From the NCBI GenBank assembly GCA_050084985.1, contig JBITNC010000001.1, positions 62,434,001 to 62,498,000 of the forward strand: a stretch of 64,000 nt of DNA. Direction: 5' to 3'. How positions within the stretch are numbered: the first letter of the stretch is position 1; each line of letters opens with the position of its first letter. The position numbers and the translations under genes were made by a program. The notes beneath the pieces were generated by a model. The model had not been told where the DNA came from. It searched no databases and saw only the letters and a program-made list of their open reading frames with translations. Origin of the DNA: Nageia nagi (lineage: Eukaryota > Pinophyta). Of the stretch, positions 44,270 through 56,548 are shown piece after piece.

Positions 44270-46083
44270 TGTTGATCAGTATAATATAACCTAAAGGGTT
44301 TTTTCTAGTTGTGTTCTACATTGCATACAATAGTAGGGTTTTTTAAAGAGTAGAAGGTGGTAGGAAAGTGTGCTCATGGGTGTTTCTACTCAATCTTAGG
44401 GTTATAGGATGTTTCCTATCTATGTAAAATATTAAAGTAATTAGAAAGAGACAAAAAGGTAAAGGTAACTAAAAGTGACTAAATAAATGAAATATAGAAA
44501 GAAAAATAAAACTAAATAGCCTAGGCATTACTATACAAGCAACAATCCATAACCAAGATTAGGAATAGTAAACTATCTTACTCTTGGGATCTCGTAATTG
44601 TAATACATAGCCACAACTTAAGGTAACATATCATACATAATATCCATAAGATATAATACACAACCACAAATTATAGAGGAAAAAGTATCATGGCATTGTA
44701 TTATTATATATGAAAGCATTTCATACACATGGTAACCTTGCTAAAATGTCCAACCTCATGGACCTCTAATAGTCCACTATTTATACTAATATTATTTTAA
44801 AATGGGTGGTTGTTCACCATTACTACCCTTAATTTCTCTATTTAATAAGAATAAAAATAAATAATTATTTACAAATGTACAATTTCAATCCACAACTATG
44901 CTAGATTACATAGTGACCAAGTACAATCAGTACCAATATCTAGAAATTTGTAGATTCTAAATTTATGTACTTTCTCAATCATAATCTTTCCAACTTTTTT
45001 TTGACTATATATTGTTGCAATTTTAGTAGATTGTAGAGGTGTGGTTTGATGGCTTGATTGGTATGATTTTTATCTATGCTCTATCAATATCCATCTAACT
45101 CTCTGCAATGAAGATCACTGTAACTTGGGATTGTCAAAACTATGAGGGAAATGCAAAGTATAACATTAAAGACCAAGGAAGAAATGATACTTCCATGTGG
45201 AAATGAGTTGAATTAAACACATTAATAGAGCCCTAGTGATCAAACACTACTGATTAAATGTACCCAAGTGTTCCCCTTATCTCATAATTCTTTTCTTAGC
45301 ATAGCGGGTCTTGCTTGCTCTAGCGGGGTTTATTGATTGTCCAAGAATTATTCTACCACCCATTAATTTTTAAGAAAATGTGTGACATCATTGCTTAAAA
45401 TCAGAAAACTCTATAATACTCTTTTTGAAATATCTCTTATTGCTTGGTACTTCAATAATACCCATTGATGGACCATCCTAGCACCTATTGATTTTTAATG
45501 TATGACATAGCTTCTTCTTTGGAAATCCATGGGCTTTGTAACATTAGCTATTGATAGCTTTGACTCAATGATGACTCATATTTATAATAATACCCACAAA
45601 TAATACTCAAATATATAGAACCAAAACATTTTAACCTTGAACTTATATAAGAATTAGATTTGGACTTAAACATCTACTTCCCTTACATGTGAACTACTTC
45701 TCAAATATGACCTAGGCACAACAACATTGCCTTTTGGCCTTAGACCTATGTATAGTTACTGATGGAGACACGAATATATTATTACCAAGTTTTGGGACCT
45801 ATTTACATGAAAACACCTACTTTTTAATAAAATGGTAGTTAAGTTACCAAACAAAGCAACTATGACCCGTATACATCGATAGTACCTAGACATTCCTAGA
45901 GTTAATAAATTTTGATAAAAAGACTATAGCATAAAGACTATACACTCATTCCAATATTTACAAAAGAATGAATGGGGAGTAATAAATGGGAATTAAAAGT
46001 ATTGATTTATTGAGAATGAAAAAAGGAATTAAAGAATAGTATAATGTTACCCTATTTATAAGTGTGATTATGAAAGAATAACA
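44270..46083 (-). repeat. 3' LTR of element B
   Basis: On the plus strand it starts TGTTGATCAG and ends AATAACA. It aligns throughout with 56549-58352 and with the A LTR (497-2406). Confidence 0.85.
44777..44785 (-). promoter_or_regulatory. TATA box in the 3' LTR of B
   Basis: TATAAATAG on the minus strand is identical in the 5' LTR (57052-57060), with the conserved neighbour GTGGACT. Confidence 0.55.
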
Positions 46084-46249
46084 GTCTTGTAGCAACTCTT
46101 AGGGTTTTAGCCTATTGAAAAATTGAACCCTCATTTGCTACATCCACTTGCTTACCCTAATGGATTATTTAGTGGGAATTCCAATAGTGGCACTAATTTT
46201 GAAGGAAATATTGGACTTTATTATATAAATGCTTCATACCCTAATTATC

Positions 46250-49200
46250 TAGTTGTGATAAAATAAGACATGCTTGTATCTTGACTATATTTGCTCTGAA
46301 GCTTGTTAGCACTTTTTTCAGTCTTTTAGTAGCTTATTACTTATAGATCTAATATCTATTTCTTAGAGAAATATTTATAAAAATTGCTTGGTATTCACCA
46401 TCCATCGATCAACACTACCCTATACATCTGGTTCCTTCCATAATTTGGGTGCTTTTAACTGAACCAAAGAATGAAAGGATCTATTTACAAAATTAATTTT
46501 AGTCATCAGTTGGTATTTTTCTATGTCTATGATAAACACTAGGTCTTGTAGACCAAAAATGTCTCTTATCCTCTCAAAATTATTTTCATAGATCTTGGAG
46601 TTATAGTAGCTAAATCATTTTCTATTAAGGCCTTGAGCCAACTTTGTATAGGGATGGATAAGGCCAATTTGTTAAGTGTATCCTAAGTAACATATTTTTG
46701 GAGAGCCTTTTCTATTTGATTTTTCAATAAGTGAAGTTTTAAAACACTTACTAATCTTTTCCTATCTGCTCAACCAAGGATTTTTTGAAAATTTTAACAA
46801 TTTGCAACAATTTGGTCTTATCATCATTAAACACTTTGTTTGCTATTATTATCTTCTTTAACTCCTCTTCTATCTACTAAGCTTTCTATTTTTCAACCTT
46901 GGTAGCTTTGGAATTTATATCTTCAATTTGTTTCTTCATGTATTTTAGCTTAGCCTTAGCCTCTTTAAGGCTCTTCTCATGCTTAGATTTATGCATGGCC
47001 AACTTCTCTATTAATCCTTGATTTTGATTTTGTAACCCCACTATCATCTTATCCTTTTATTCAATTTGTTAATTTTATTCTCCATGGATTGGAGACTTTT
47101 ACTAGTATCTAGGGAAGTATTTACCAAAAATTTGGATTGATCTATGGATGGAACACTCTACATATTTATATTTATTATAGTGATGGAGGTGGTGTCTAGT
47201 TTCCCTTCTTTAAAAGGCATCTGGGCAATCTTAATATCTCCCATTTTAATTACTTTTCTCAAAATTCTTACCTATTACTTTGGGAGAAAATAGGGTCTAT
47301 TAATAAATATTTCTCAATCAATGGGATCTACTACTTGAGTAGAAAAAATACTCTTTATTTCCTATTACTAGGTTGTAGAAAAGGGAATTCAAGAATGGGG
47401 AGATACATCTATTTCTGAAGTAGATGTTGGAGTGTCCTATGCAAGCTTTTCTTGCATTTTATTAATGGAGGATATTATTTGTACATCATCTTGTTGTTTC
47501 TTCTCTCTAGGAGACTTCTCTTTTTCTATTATCTTATTTTTTGGGTTGGATTCTTTCTTTTTCTTAGGATTCTTATCATCATCATCATCTCCATCTCTGC
47601 TTGCTTCACCTTTATATGCCATTGTACTAGTTGTACCTAGTACATTTTCTCCTCCTTGTTGCACTTCATCCCCCATTTTTTCTTGATAATATTGATAGAA
47701 AATGGTGTCCATGCTTTGAGGCCTTTGAGTTTCTTCTATGTCCACTAGTTTTATCTCGCCTATACTTAGTTTAGGCTATTCATGACTTATTTCCTGGGGA
47801 GGTGGAGTTTGTATCTTTTTGACTTCATGTGGCTTACTGGTATGTACCTTCTTTGGTATTATTTTTCTCCATGGTTTTCATGCTTGTACTTATGCTAGCA
47901 TTCTAATTCTTCTTCTCTTTAGAGAAGACTTCCAAGTAGTAGCAAATATTATGACTTGAGCCCCCTTCTTCCTTTTTTGAGGCTACTGTAAACCATATGG
48001 TTCACCAACTTCTTTCTTCTTTGGTAGCTTTTGTTCTCATTATGCCAATGGTTGGTCATCTCCTATAGCCTATCCTTGAAAATTAGTTAGGAGTGATTGC
48101 CTTATTTCTGGAAATAGGTCCTGCATGTACTAGGCATTCCAATATTGATCATATTGGAACTCACCAAAGCATTATTTTTTAGCATGATTTGCTTTAGTAG
48201 TATACTCAAACTTGAATTTTATAAAATAATCAATTTTTTTGGGGCCCCAACCCTAACTCATTCCTCAACTAAGCTACAACCTTAGGATTCAATGCAAAAT
48301 CTTATCATATGACCTCCTAGATCCTATTTTTTTTAATGCCTTCAAGGGATAGCCAAGCCTTATATAAAATTCCAAATTCCCATTTTGGGGATGCCTCAGC
48401 TTCTTATTCAGCTTGATTTACAAAATACATAATATGAGGTCAAGGCTCATGGCCAAATGTTGGGTGTTTTTTTTTTATTTTTTTTATTACTTTTGTAATA
48501 TCCCCAATGGATCATACACCCAAGGATATTCTACCATATCTAGTTTAAAATTATGTATAATAAATTTTTCTAGTTCATATTTAAAGCCTATTTCCATCAA
48601 TGTAAAAACAATAGCAATTGTATATATTTTGATGATGGGTTTGAAATTACCCTTTGACCCATACTTTGTTTCAATTACACACAGTAGCTTACCCATCTCT
48701 ATAGAATATAACTGAGAAGAAACAAATTTTGGTAATAAAAATCAATTTTCAAAATACCCATACCTTATTATAATTATATTATTCTTATAAAACTACCAAT
48801 CACCTATTTTATTTTCTCCGTACAACTCTTGCATCATTGACCAATGTAATCTATGAGTAACCTTCCTTGCGAGAATTTGCATTACTAAGGCAAAAGTTTT
48901 TTCATAAATGCATAGTATGAGCCATGGAGTTTTGTAAGTATCAAGAATCTTAAATCAATTATCATGGGTGTTATGGATAAAGTTTCTAGTTGAATCTAAA
49001 TTCCTCTTTCCATTAAAACTTCCAAGTTTTGGTGGACTATGAGCCACCACAAGTATGATGAATGTTGGAAATCAGATTTTTCTATGTTGAATAGATTTTT
49101 CCTTACCTCATTGGAGATGAAGGTAAAAAAATCATAGAATATGTGAACCTTAATAATATTATAGTCCATTCTCATAATGACTTCATCTACTTCTATTTGG

Positions 49201-49853
49201 GTCTTCTTCCCAAGAATGATCACCAATGCTTGCAGGACCTACCTATCCTGATATTTCTCAAAGTAGGTGACATCATAGATCTATAAGAGCTTGGTGGTTC
49301 TACCTTTATATCTTTCATTAATCCATTCTAGAATCTCCCCATCATTTTGATAAAACTCAACCTTCTCTATTTTAAGGTCAATTTTATTTTTGATATGGAA
49401 GCTCCAGTCAATAGGGACTGCAAATGAATGTGTAATTGACTCTACAAAGTAGTCTAGAAAGATATTAGGCTTGTACTTAGACTATGATTCACCCTCCTTA
49501 TACTCCTTGTAATGTTTAACTTAATAGCCCTAGGGAATGTGCTTGAGTGCAATGGATAAAAAGAGCTTTGGAAAGGTGAAGGACTCGTAGGGCACATAAT
49601 ATGCCAAGCCTTGGTCTATCATAACATTACTTTTAGATTTAGCCAATGACTTCCCTTTACCTATGAATTTTGGAATCGAGTGCTATAATAGAATTATTTG
49701 AGGGTCCACTCACTAGGTATTCAAATGATTTATAACCCCCATATCTATCTAATTAATAGTGGGAGCATTATTAAAATACTCCCCATGAATTGCTATCAAT
49801 TTAGCATCCACCCCCTCTTGCTCAATCACTATAGGTTCATTGGTACAGGCCAT
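46250..49853 (-). pseudogene. ORF-Y: unrecognised frame of about 1,200 codons after integrase
   Basis: From an ATG at 49853 (MACTNEPIVIEQEGVDAK) one minus-strand frame reads coherently to about 49000, and after a shift near 48900 on to about 46250. In its first 210 or so codons the stops are seven TAG, one TAA and one TGA. The N-terminal 400-450 residues look globular ('FFTFISNEVRKNLFNIEKSD', 'FQHSSYLWWLIVHQNLEVL'). A Pro/Lys/Asp-rich stretch lies at 47437-47880 ('DDDDDKNPKKKKESNPKNK') and a clear coiled coil at 46760-47040 ('KHEKSLKEAKAKLKYMKKQI'). I see no transmembrane helix, so it is unlike an envelope protein. It sits where plant gypsy elements sometimes carry accessory or env-like ORFs. 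Function unknown. Confidence 0.65.
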
Positions 49854-50409
49854 GGTGTCCAATAAATTTTATGTAGCATGGGTAAGCATAAAGTATATTA
49901 AAAGTATATAAGATCAAGCTCTGATACACTCAAACTCTTTACACTAATAGCTCTATGAATAATAAGTTCTAGAACTCTCAAGAATTTAAGCTCTAAAATT
50001 TGCTAAGTGATAAAATAATCAATTTGGGAGTATGTTTTATTTTCTTAGGGTTTATGATTAACATCTATTAATGATAATTAATGATTAGGAAATGTTAGTA
50101 TTCACATAGAGTGTAGTGTTAGGGATGAAAAATAGGATTATATTTAAGTCAAGTGTACCAAATTTAAATTAGGATATAAGGCATAGATGGTGGTTCTTTC
50201 AAGGAAATATATCTCTTAAATACCATCCTTTTAATTAAATGACCTACATCAATTAGGCTTAACCTCCACCATGCCTAGTTAATGCTTACATTAATGGCTA
50301 CCTACCTCCTTAAGAAGTGCACCAATGGTGAAATAATATATACATATCTTTTTATAAAAGAAGGACAATAGTATTTACACTGTACAATCTTAGTGGGTGT
50401 TATGAAATC
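49854..50409 (-). other. Spacer between integrase and ORF-Y
   Basis: About 550 bases show no frame on the minus strand. If ORF-Y was expressed from its own message, a promoter or splice acceptor would be expected here. I could not single one out. Confidence 0.4.
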
Positions 50410-51620
50410 ATCCGATCACACATTAATGCTTCAAATAGATCCTATTCATTGGGATAGGTAGTTCTTAAGACCTAAAAATATCTTAAAATTTGAATGCATT
50501 TCTCCAAATAGTCTAAGTGATAATATAGGGATTGCTCCATAAGGAATCAAATTTTTGATGTTTCTTGGGCTTTAGTCTTTTCTCATCCCATTTGAGGACG
50601 ATGTCTTTGACTTCAAACTTTACTTAGGAAGACTTCTTCTTATCAAACCACTTCTTAACAATCTATTTTTGACACTAAAAGGATTTATATTCTTTATTTC
50701 TATCTTCTTCCAATTTCATCAATTGATTAAATCTAGTTTGGAGTAGATCAAAGTCATAATCTTCTAGACCTTATAGGATTTTTAATTCTAGTAACTCAAG
50801 ATGAATTGGAAACATAGGTCTCTTACCATATACTAATACATAGGAAGATGTATTAATGGTTGATTTGACACTGATCCTATCTACCCAAAATGCTTAGTCT
50901 AATTATGTATGCCACTATTCACAATTTATTTTAATTTTTCTTTTAATGATCTAAGATAAGTTTTTATTTGTTGATTCTACTAACCTATTCCCTTGTGGGT
51001 AATAATTTGAAGAAAACATCTAGTATATCCCATACTCAGTAATAAATTTTGACAAATTAGTTCCAATAAATGTAGGACCATTATCTAATATAATAGTCTA
51101 TGGGATACTGAAGCGAGTAATCAATCTCTTAATCATTTCAATTACTACCTCTTGATCTACATTTTTTCATGGCATAGCTTCTAACTATATTATGAAGTAG
51201 TTTTTTGCTATTAGAATAAACTTGTGACCTACTAAAGAATTCTAATTTATAACACCAATGAAGTCTAGACCCCATTATTGGAAAGGTTCTTCAACCACCA
51301 TAGGTTTAAGAGGCATTACAACTTGTCTCCTTTTTTCCACATATCTGCTACATTTGTTACATTCTTAAAATATTTTGAATGAATCATGAAACATATTAGG
51401 ATAATAATAGCTAACTTGTAATATTTTTGATACAATAGTAGGACCACTATAGTGTCCTCCAAAGTATCCATATGGAAATTCATGTAAAATTCTATGGGAT
51501 TCATCATTTGTTACACATCTTAATAAGGTTTGATTAAAATGTTTCTTGTAAAGATGATCATCTATCATCATAAATTTCAATGCTTGCAATCTAAACCTCC
51601 TTCTTTGGAATCTATCCATA
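50410..51620 (-). pseudogene. Element B integrase
   Basis: The zinc-binding start is an open stretch (51365-51619): 'RRRFRLQALKFMMIDDHLYK' and 'ILHEFPYGYFGGHYSGPTIV', with the paired His residues. In the core all three acidic motifs are visible: 'WGLDFIGV' (about 51260), 'TIILDNGPTFIG' (about 51075) and 'LVESTNK' (about 50975). A C-terminal 'FEVKDIVLKWDEK' and 'HQKFDSLWSNPY' follows to 50410. Several TAG stops interrupt it. This is the best-preserved integrase catalytic set in the window. Confidence 0.85.
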
Positions 51621-51697
51621 GATTCAATATATTTGCCAATTCTAAAATAAAAAATAAATTGCTTTATCCAATCACTATATATAGATTAAGATGCTCC

Positions 51698-52200
51698 TCA
51701 TTCTCTATGATAGCAATCATGTGTGAAGCCTTTACTATATTTTTCATAGAGGTATATTCCCCTTATCAGCTTGGTTAGTTTAATTTCTATATCATATTCC
51801 ATTATTCTTGTGATCCAACTAGCCTTTCCTTCACCCAATTCTCCTTCAATTACATAATTCCTTATATTTAGGTGAATGGTATATAGAAGGATATTGTTGT
51901 GGGACACATAATGCTTAAATATATTGAGTCATTTCATTATGGAAAATACTTATTTTTCAATAAATGAGTACCTCTTATGATGTTGATGTAGTGTTTAGCT
52001 ATGGAAGGCAATAGGATGTTGTTCCTTCTAGTCATCTTTTTGTGATAGGATGGTAGCAACACTTTTCTTTACTCCATATGCATACATAATAAAATATTTT
52101 AAAAAATCAAGGTTTTTCAAAATATGAGCTTGTGTTATGGTCTTTTTAATGTCATGGAAATCTTACTTTGCATCCTTTGACTAGGAAAATACAACATCTT
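51698..52200 (-). pseudogene. Element B RT-linked RNase H
   Basis: The C-terminal portion is open (51698-51907): 'VIEGELGEGKASWITRIMEY' followed by 'DIEIKLTKLIRGI'. This matches the end of RNase H in Tat-type elements, directly before integrase. The N-terminal portion in 51910-52200 is broken. Confidence 0.7.
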
Positions 52201-52970
52201 TCTTTAACATTATTATGATTGGAGAAACAATATTTGAAAAATCACTTATAAATTTTCTACCAAAATTGATTTGACTAAGGAATGATTATATGTTCTTCTT
52301 GTTATAGGTTAAAGGTAATACTTCAATAGCTTTTCCTTTGTTTGAATCAATTATCAACTCTTTTTCTGAATCAATATGACCAAATAGTTTTTCTTTGTTA
52401 ACCATAAAAAATAAACTTTCTGGGATTGATTAAAATCTTGAATTCTATACATTTTTCAAAAAATTTCCTAAGATAATTCAAGTGGTCCTTTCTACTTTAA
52501 TAAAATATGATGATATCATCTAAGTAGACCAATATTATCTTGTTTATCAAATTATCAAAGGCATGGTCCATAGCTCTTTGAAAAGTATCCCCAGCATTAA
52601 GGAGATCAAAACATATTCTTTGGAATGCAAATGTACTCCATTTGGTTGTGAATGTAGTTTTAAATTGATCCTCATCCTTTACCCAAATTTAGTTAAATAA
52701 TAAATAGCCATACATCATAGAAATATAACAAGATCCAGCTACTATATGTAGGATTTATTCCATAGGAGGAAGATGATAATTATCTTTGAGAGAGATCTGA
52801 TTTAGGTTTCTAAAATCTATGCATAATCTAATTTCTCCACTCTTTGTTATTATTGGAACTAAATTGGTGACCCAATAAGAATGCTTGATAGGATAGATAA
52901 TTCTAGCATCTAGGATTTTTAGCAACACTTGCTTCATAGCCTCTTCTATTCTTAGGTTAACCAACCTTTG
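52201..52970 (-). pseudogene. Element B reverse transcriptase
   Basis: It begins with 'LRIEEAMKQVLLKILDARII' and 'HSYWVTNLVPIITKSGEIRL', then 'CIDFRNLNQISLKDNYHLPP' (52755-52964, open). The catalytic box 'LVYLDDIIIF' is intact at about 52505-52540. The order and spacing are normal for gypsy RT. Stops and shifts lie between the two segments. Confidence 0.85.
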
Positions 52971-53299
52971 CTTCTATCTATATGGCTTGACTTCTAGCTC
53001 TAGATCAATGGTGTGTTGGATAACATTCTTATCATGTCTTATATCATCATAAGTCTAAGAAATTACCTTGGAGAACTCATGGTAAATCTAAAATATCATC
53101 TTTTTTTCTTCTTCAAAGCATTTTGATCCAACCTTTTTGCATTTTCCAAGTTCAACTTATAGCTCTACATTGCTTTCCTTTTGAATAGCTAATGTTTTGG
53201 ATTTTTGAATATGTTTAGAATCAAATAATCACTCAAAATAAATCAAACTTTGAGTGTGACATTATTTCTAATTTGAATAACTTATGACTCTTAGAAATA

Positions 53300-54031
53300 G
53301 TCATGGAGTTCTTAAACACTAAAGGTTTGAGCTAATACTTCATCTATAAGGAAATTCATAATATGTTTATCAAAGTCAAATACTTGCTAAAAGTTTGTAG
53401 TGTCAAGCATAATTGGTATACATAGGACTTTAACTCAAACAATTCCTCTTTTGTGATAACCAAGATTGTAACATGCTCCTTTACTCATAAGTGCATCAAA
53501 AAATTGATTGTATCTCCTAGGAATAGAGAAGAAATTGATTTCCAAAAATGACTTTAATAAGTCCCATACTCTATTTCTATAGGTCTTCATATAGTGATGT
53601 TTCATACTAATCTAATCTTTTAATTGCTTTATGACAAGTTTAAAATCACCATGAACCACCAAGCATCTAATGCTAATGCTAATTATGTTGGATAACCCTA
53701 AAAAAAGGGCTTCATATTCAATAGCATTATTTGTGCAAATCCATATGCATGTGAATGAGAAATTTCTCATTTGTCCTTCTAGTGATTTGAAAATAACACC
53801 AACATCATAGCCATATTTGCACCTTGCCCCATCAAGGTACATTATCCATATCTCATGCTCACTTCTAGATATGAGTGATACTAGCTTCATATTCTCATAT
53901 AAATAGTAGTTGCCCATACCAATGTTAGTGACTTGGTAATTGAGATCATTAGTTGAAAGGATTTCTATGGTTAGTAGTATCTCTCTAAGTGTATCCCTCT
54001 CAAATACTTCTACTAGTCTAGGGCCATTCAA
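53300..54031 (-). pseudogene. Element B archaeal-type RNase H placed before RT
   Basis: An open stretch of 139 codons (53612-54031) holds 'EIWIMYLDGARCKYGYDVGV', 'CTNNAIEYEALFLGL' and 'CLVVHGDFKLVIK', with the D, E and D residues of class I RNase H. It is followed by 'NRVWDLLKSFLEINFFSIPR', a linker common after this domain. It is homologous to the second RNase H of element C but lies upstream of RT, between protease and RT. I recall polyproteins with this order in other plants, so it is probably a lineage trait rather than a rearrangement of this copy. Confidence 0.8.
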
Positions 54032-54170
54032 ATAGTTTTATTCTATGATCTTCTTAAGAAGTACACTTTTAGCTCCCTTATTTAGTATTTTTACTTGCTT
54101 AATTTGGAAAGGAAGTAGGATATGTGTATAATCTAAGGTTAAGTATCCTTTTAACTATGTAGTGAATTCT

Positions 54171-54401
54171 CTAGATAAGTAGATTGAAAATAGGGGTAAG
54201 ATCAACAACAATAATATCATGGATAACATAGATATCATAGAATGCATTTAGGGTTATGGAAATTCCTTTTACGCTACCAACTACATCTATTGAGGAAGAA
54301 TCTAGTTGTATGGCTCCATCTATGCATCGAGTAATATACAATTTCCTCTCATTTACAACATCATTGGGAATAATGATAATGGCAGATCTAGTATCAAACA
54401 T
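54171..54401 (-). pseudogene. Element B aspartic protease
   Basis: The open stretch starts 'MFDTRSAIIIIPNDVV', the retropepsin loop with the catalytic Asp kept and Gly changed to Arg. 'AIQLDSSSIDVVGSVKGISI' and 'VIHDIIVVDLTPIF' follow, the conserved second half of the domain. It lies directly upstream of the RNase H-like domain. Confidence 0.8.
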
Positions 54402-55597
54402 ACCATTATTAACTACCTAGCCTTATAACCTAAGAGATAGATAAAAAGGTGGAGGTCTTCTTATGCTTATAGGAGCTAGAAGGACATCATCAAAAATTGC
54501 TAATAGTACATTACCCTCATTTACCCTCTTTTTACTATTTTAAAGCTTTAAAGCTTATTACAAAAGGTTAATCTAACCTAAAATCCTCAATACATCAAAT
54601 ATTATCACTCTAGGTGTTTTCTTTTATTCTTCCATAATATTTTGTGGGACATAAAGGGTGAACTTACTTAATTTAGTGGGCTGATGTGATTTGAATTGCT
54701 AAGTGGCTTTCTTCTTGTGATGTTCAATGATAAATAGATATCTCAGTGGAGAAGGCCTTTCTTTCTCTTGTATATCAATTCTTATTGTAGGGGAGTTGAT
54801 TGTTGAAGAAGCAATGTTACTTGGATCTTGAGAAACTTAACTCGAATGACTAGGAAGTTGATTTTGTTGATCCTATAGTTGGAGCATAGGAGCCTTAGCT
54901 CTTTTAGGATTAGGCTAAGTGGAATGGAATGTTGATTTTGTTGAGTTACTTGGGCTTATTGTGGGGCTACTAAGTAGGAAGCTCTAGTTTGGACATAGTT
55001 AGCTTATTCTCCAACATAGCTTAAAAGTTAAATATTAACCATGGTAAGTCTATAGTAGGATTTGATGCAAGTTCTACCATCTAATTAGAATGTAATATCA
55101 AATTTTGATGTTGATATATGCCATATAAATCTAGTAAGTGTGGAACCAAACAAGGAGGATGCCATTCTATAATACCAAAAGCTTCACTTTCTATAGAATT
55201 AACCATTACTACATTTTTTTATATCTTTAGGAGTAGGTGGTTATTTTGGCTAATTATTTCTAGGATGAAATCTTGGTTGATACTGGTGATCATACCTCTT
55301 ATAATTGAATCCTTGATTTTTCCTCTTTTATAAGGTGAGCTTATTTGTTATGTTCCTAATATTTATCTTCAACTACCTTATCATATCTTCCTCTTATGAA
55401 TTAGAACCAATATTTGTACTTGTAGATTCAAGAGCTAGTAGTGTTGGTACTTGGTTCTAAGTACTAGGTTTTGGAAGAGGAGGTGGTAAAAGTAATACTC
55501 TAGGATGGAGATTTTGTATTGGATCATTATTTGGAGGAAAATTAGGAAATAAGGGGAAAATGGATCTAGGTTGTATCTTCCTAGAAGATATTAAGGT
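54402..55597 (-). pseudogene. Element B gag C-terminal and spacer region
   Basis: This lies between the capsid-type segment and protease. Low-complexity Pro/Gln/Leu-rich pieces are legible on the minus strand, with many stops. The nucleocapsid should be here, but I could not find a clear CCHC knuckle. Confidence 0.4.
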
Positions 55598-56400
55598 CTA
55601 CTTAGTAGTTTTAGCTATTTGATATACATCTGGGAAAGTATCTCCTAACATAATAATCAATACATTAAGGTCTAGGAGAAATGCTTTCCTATAATACAAC
55701 AAAGCTTGATCATTTGTAGGTATTATCCTTATTGTAATGGAATTCCAAGTTTTTTTAAATCTTAAGTTAAAATCATCTATCAACTCATGAGTATGTCTTT
55801 TGATACATGCTATCAAGATCAGAAAGATGCTATCATCATCATGTTTAGCAAATATATTGATAAGAGCTTGATATAAATCTACCCATGTATTTATGATATG
55901 AGAGGTGAGAGTTATAAACCATTTAATAACTTTGCCTTCAAAAGAATGGGATAACAATCTCATCATAATAGTTTCATCATTGATATCAAAGCTAGAAGCT
56001 AGTAAAGACACATCTTGACAATGTTCATAAGGTGTATTTATAGACCCATCATATTTAGGAAAAAATTTAAATGCTACTTGGAGAATAGCTAGAGAATTAG
56101 TTGGAATAACTAAGGGATGAATATTATTCTAAGTAGGGAAATAAATAGGGACAAGTTGAGGCATATTTAGACCACTTATATGAGGTGAAGGATTTTGCTA
56201 TACGGATTCAAATATAGTTGTTAATATGATAGCTCTTAAAGTAATCTAAGGAGATAAGATCTAACAAATATTTTTTTGAGTACTCCTTTGAGACACTAAA
56301 AGCTCTTGAAATCAAGGCTATCTTGAAGAATTTTTAGCACTACTTCTAGTGAATCTATGTTCTAGAGTTATTAGGGTTTGTAATATTGACTAGTTTTATC
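55598..56400 (-). pseudogene. Element B gag capsid domain
   Basis: A 137-codon open stretch (55598-56011) carries 'SFEGKVIKWFITLTSHIINT', 'WVDLYQALINIFAKHDDDS' and 'LIDDFNLRFKKTWNSI', the retrotransposon gag domain. The N-terminal part continues in broken frames to about 56400 and matches the left window edge (1-400, element A). Confidence 0.8.
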
Positions 56401-56548
56401 AACAATCATAAATAAGGTTAAATAAACCTTATAATATTTTAATCATAAGGTGATAGCTTACTAGACATAGCTATCTAGCCTAATCATGGCCACAAAATAT
56501 GGATTTTTATTCTATCCCATCAAGCATGCCAAAATGGAATTAGTCTAC

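Noticed and set aside
47432-47686. Plus-strand frames rich in Ser, Phe and Leu
   Set aside because: Antisense to the Asp/Lys-rich part of ORF-Y; reversing GAT and AAG codons gives exactly this composition.
46250-49853. ORF-Y as an env-like gene
   Set aside because: No signal peptide or transmembrane helix is visible; the C-terminal part is a charged coiled coil. The position alone is not enough.
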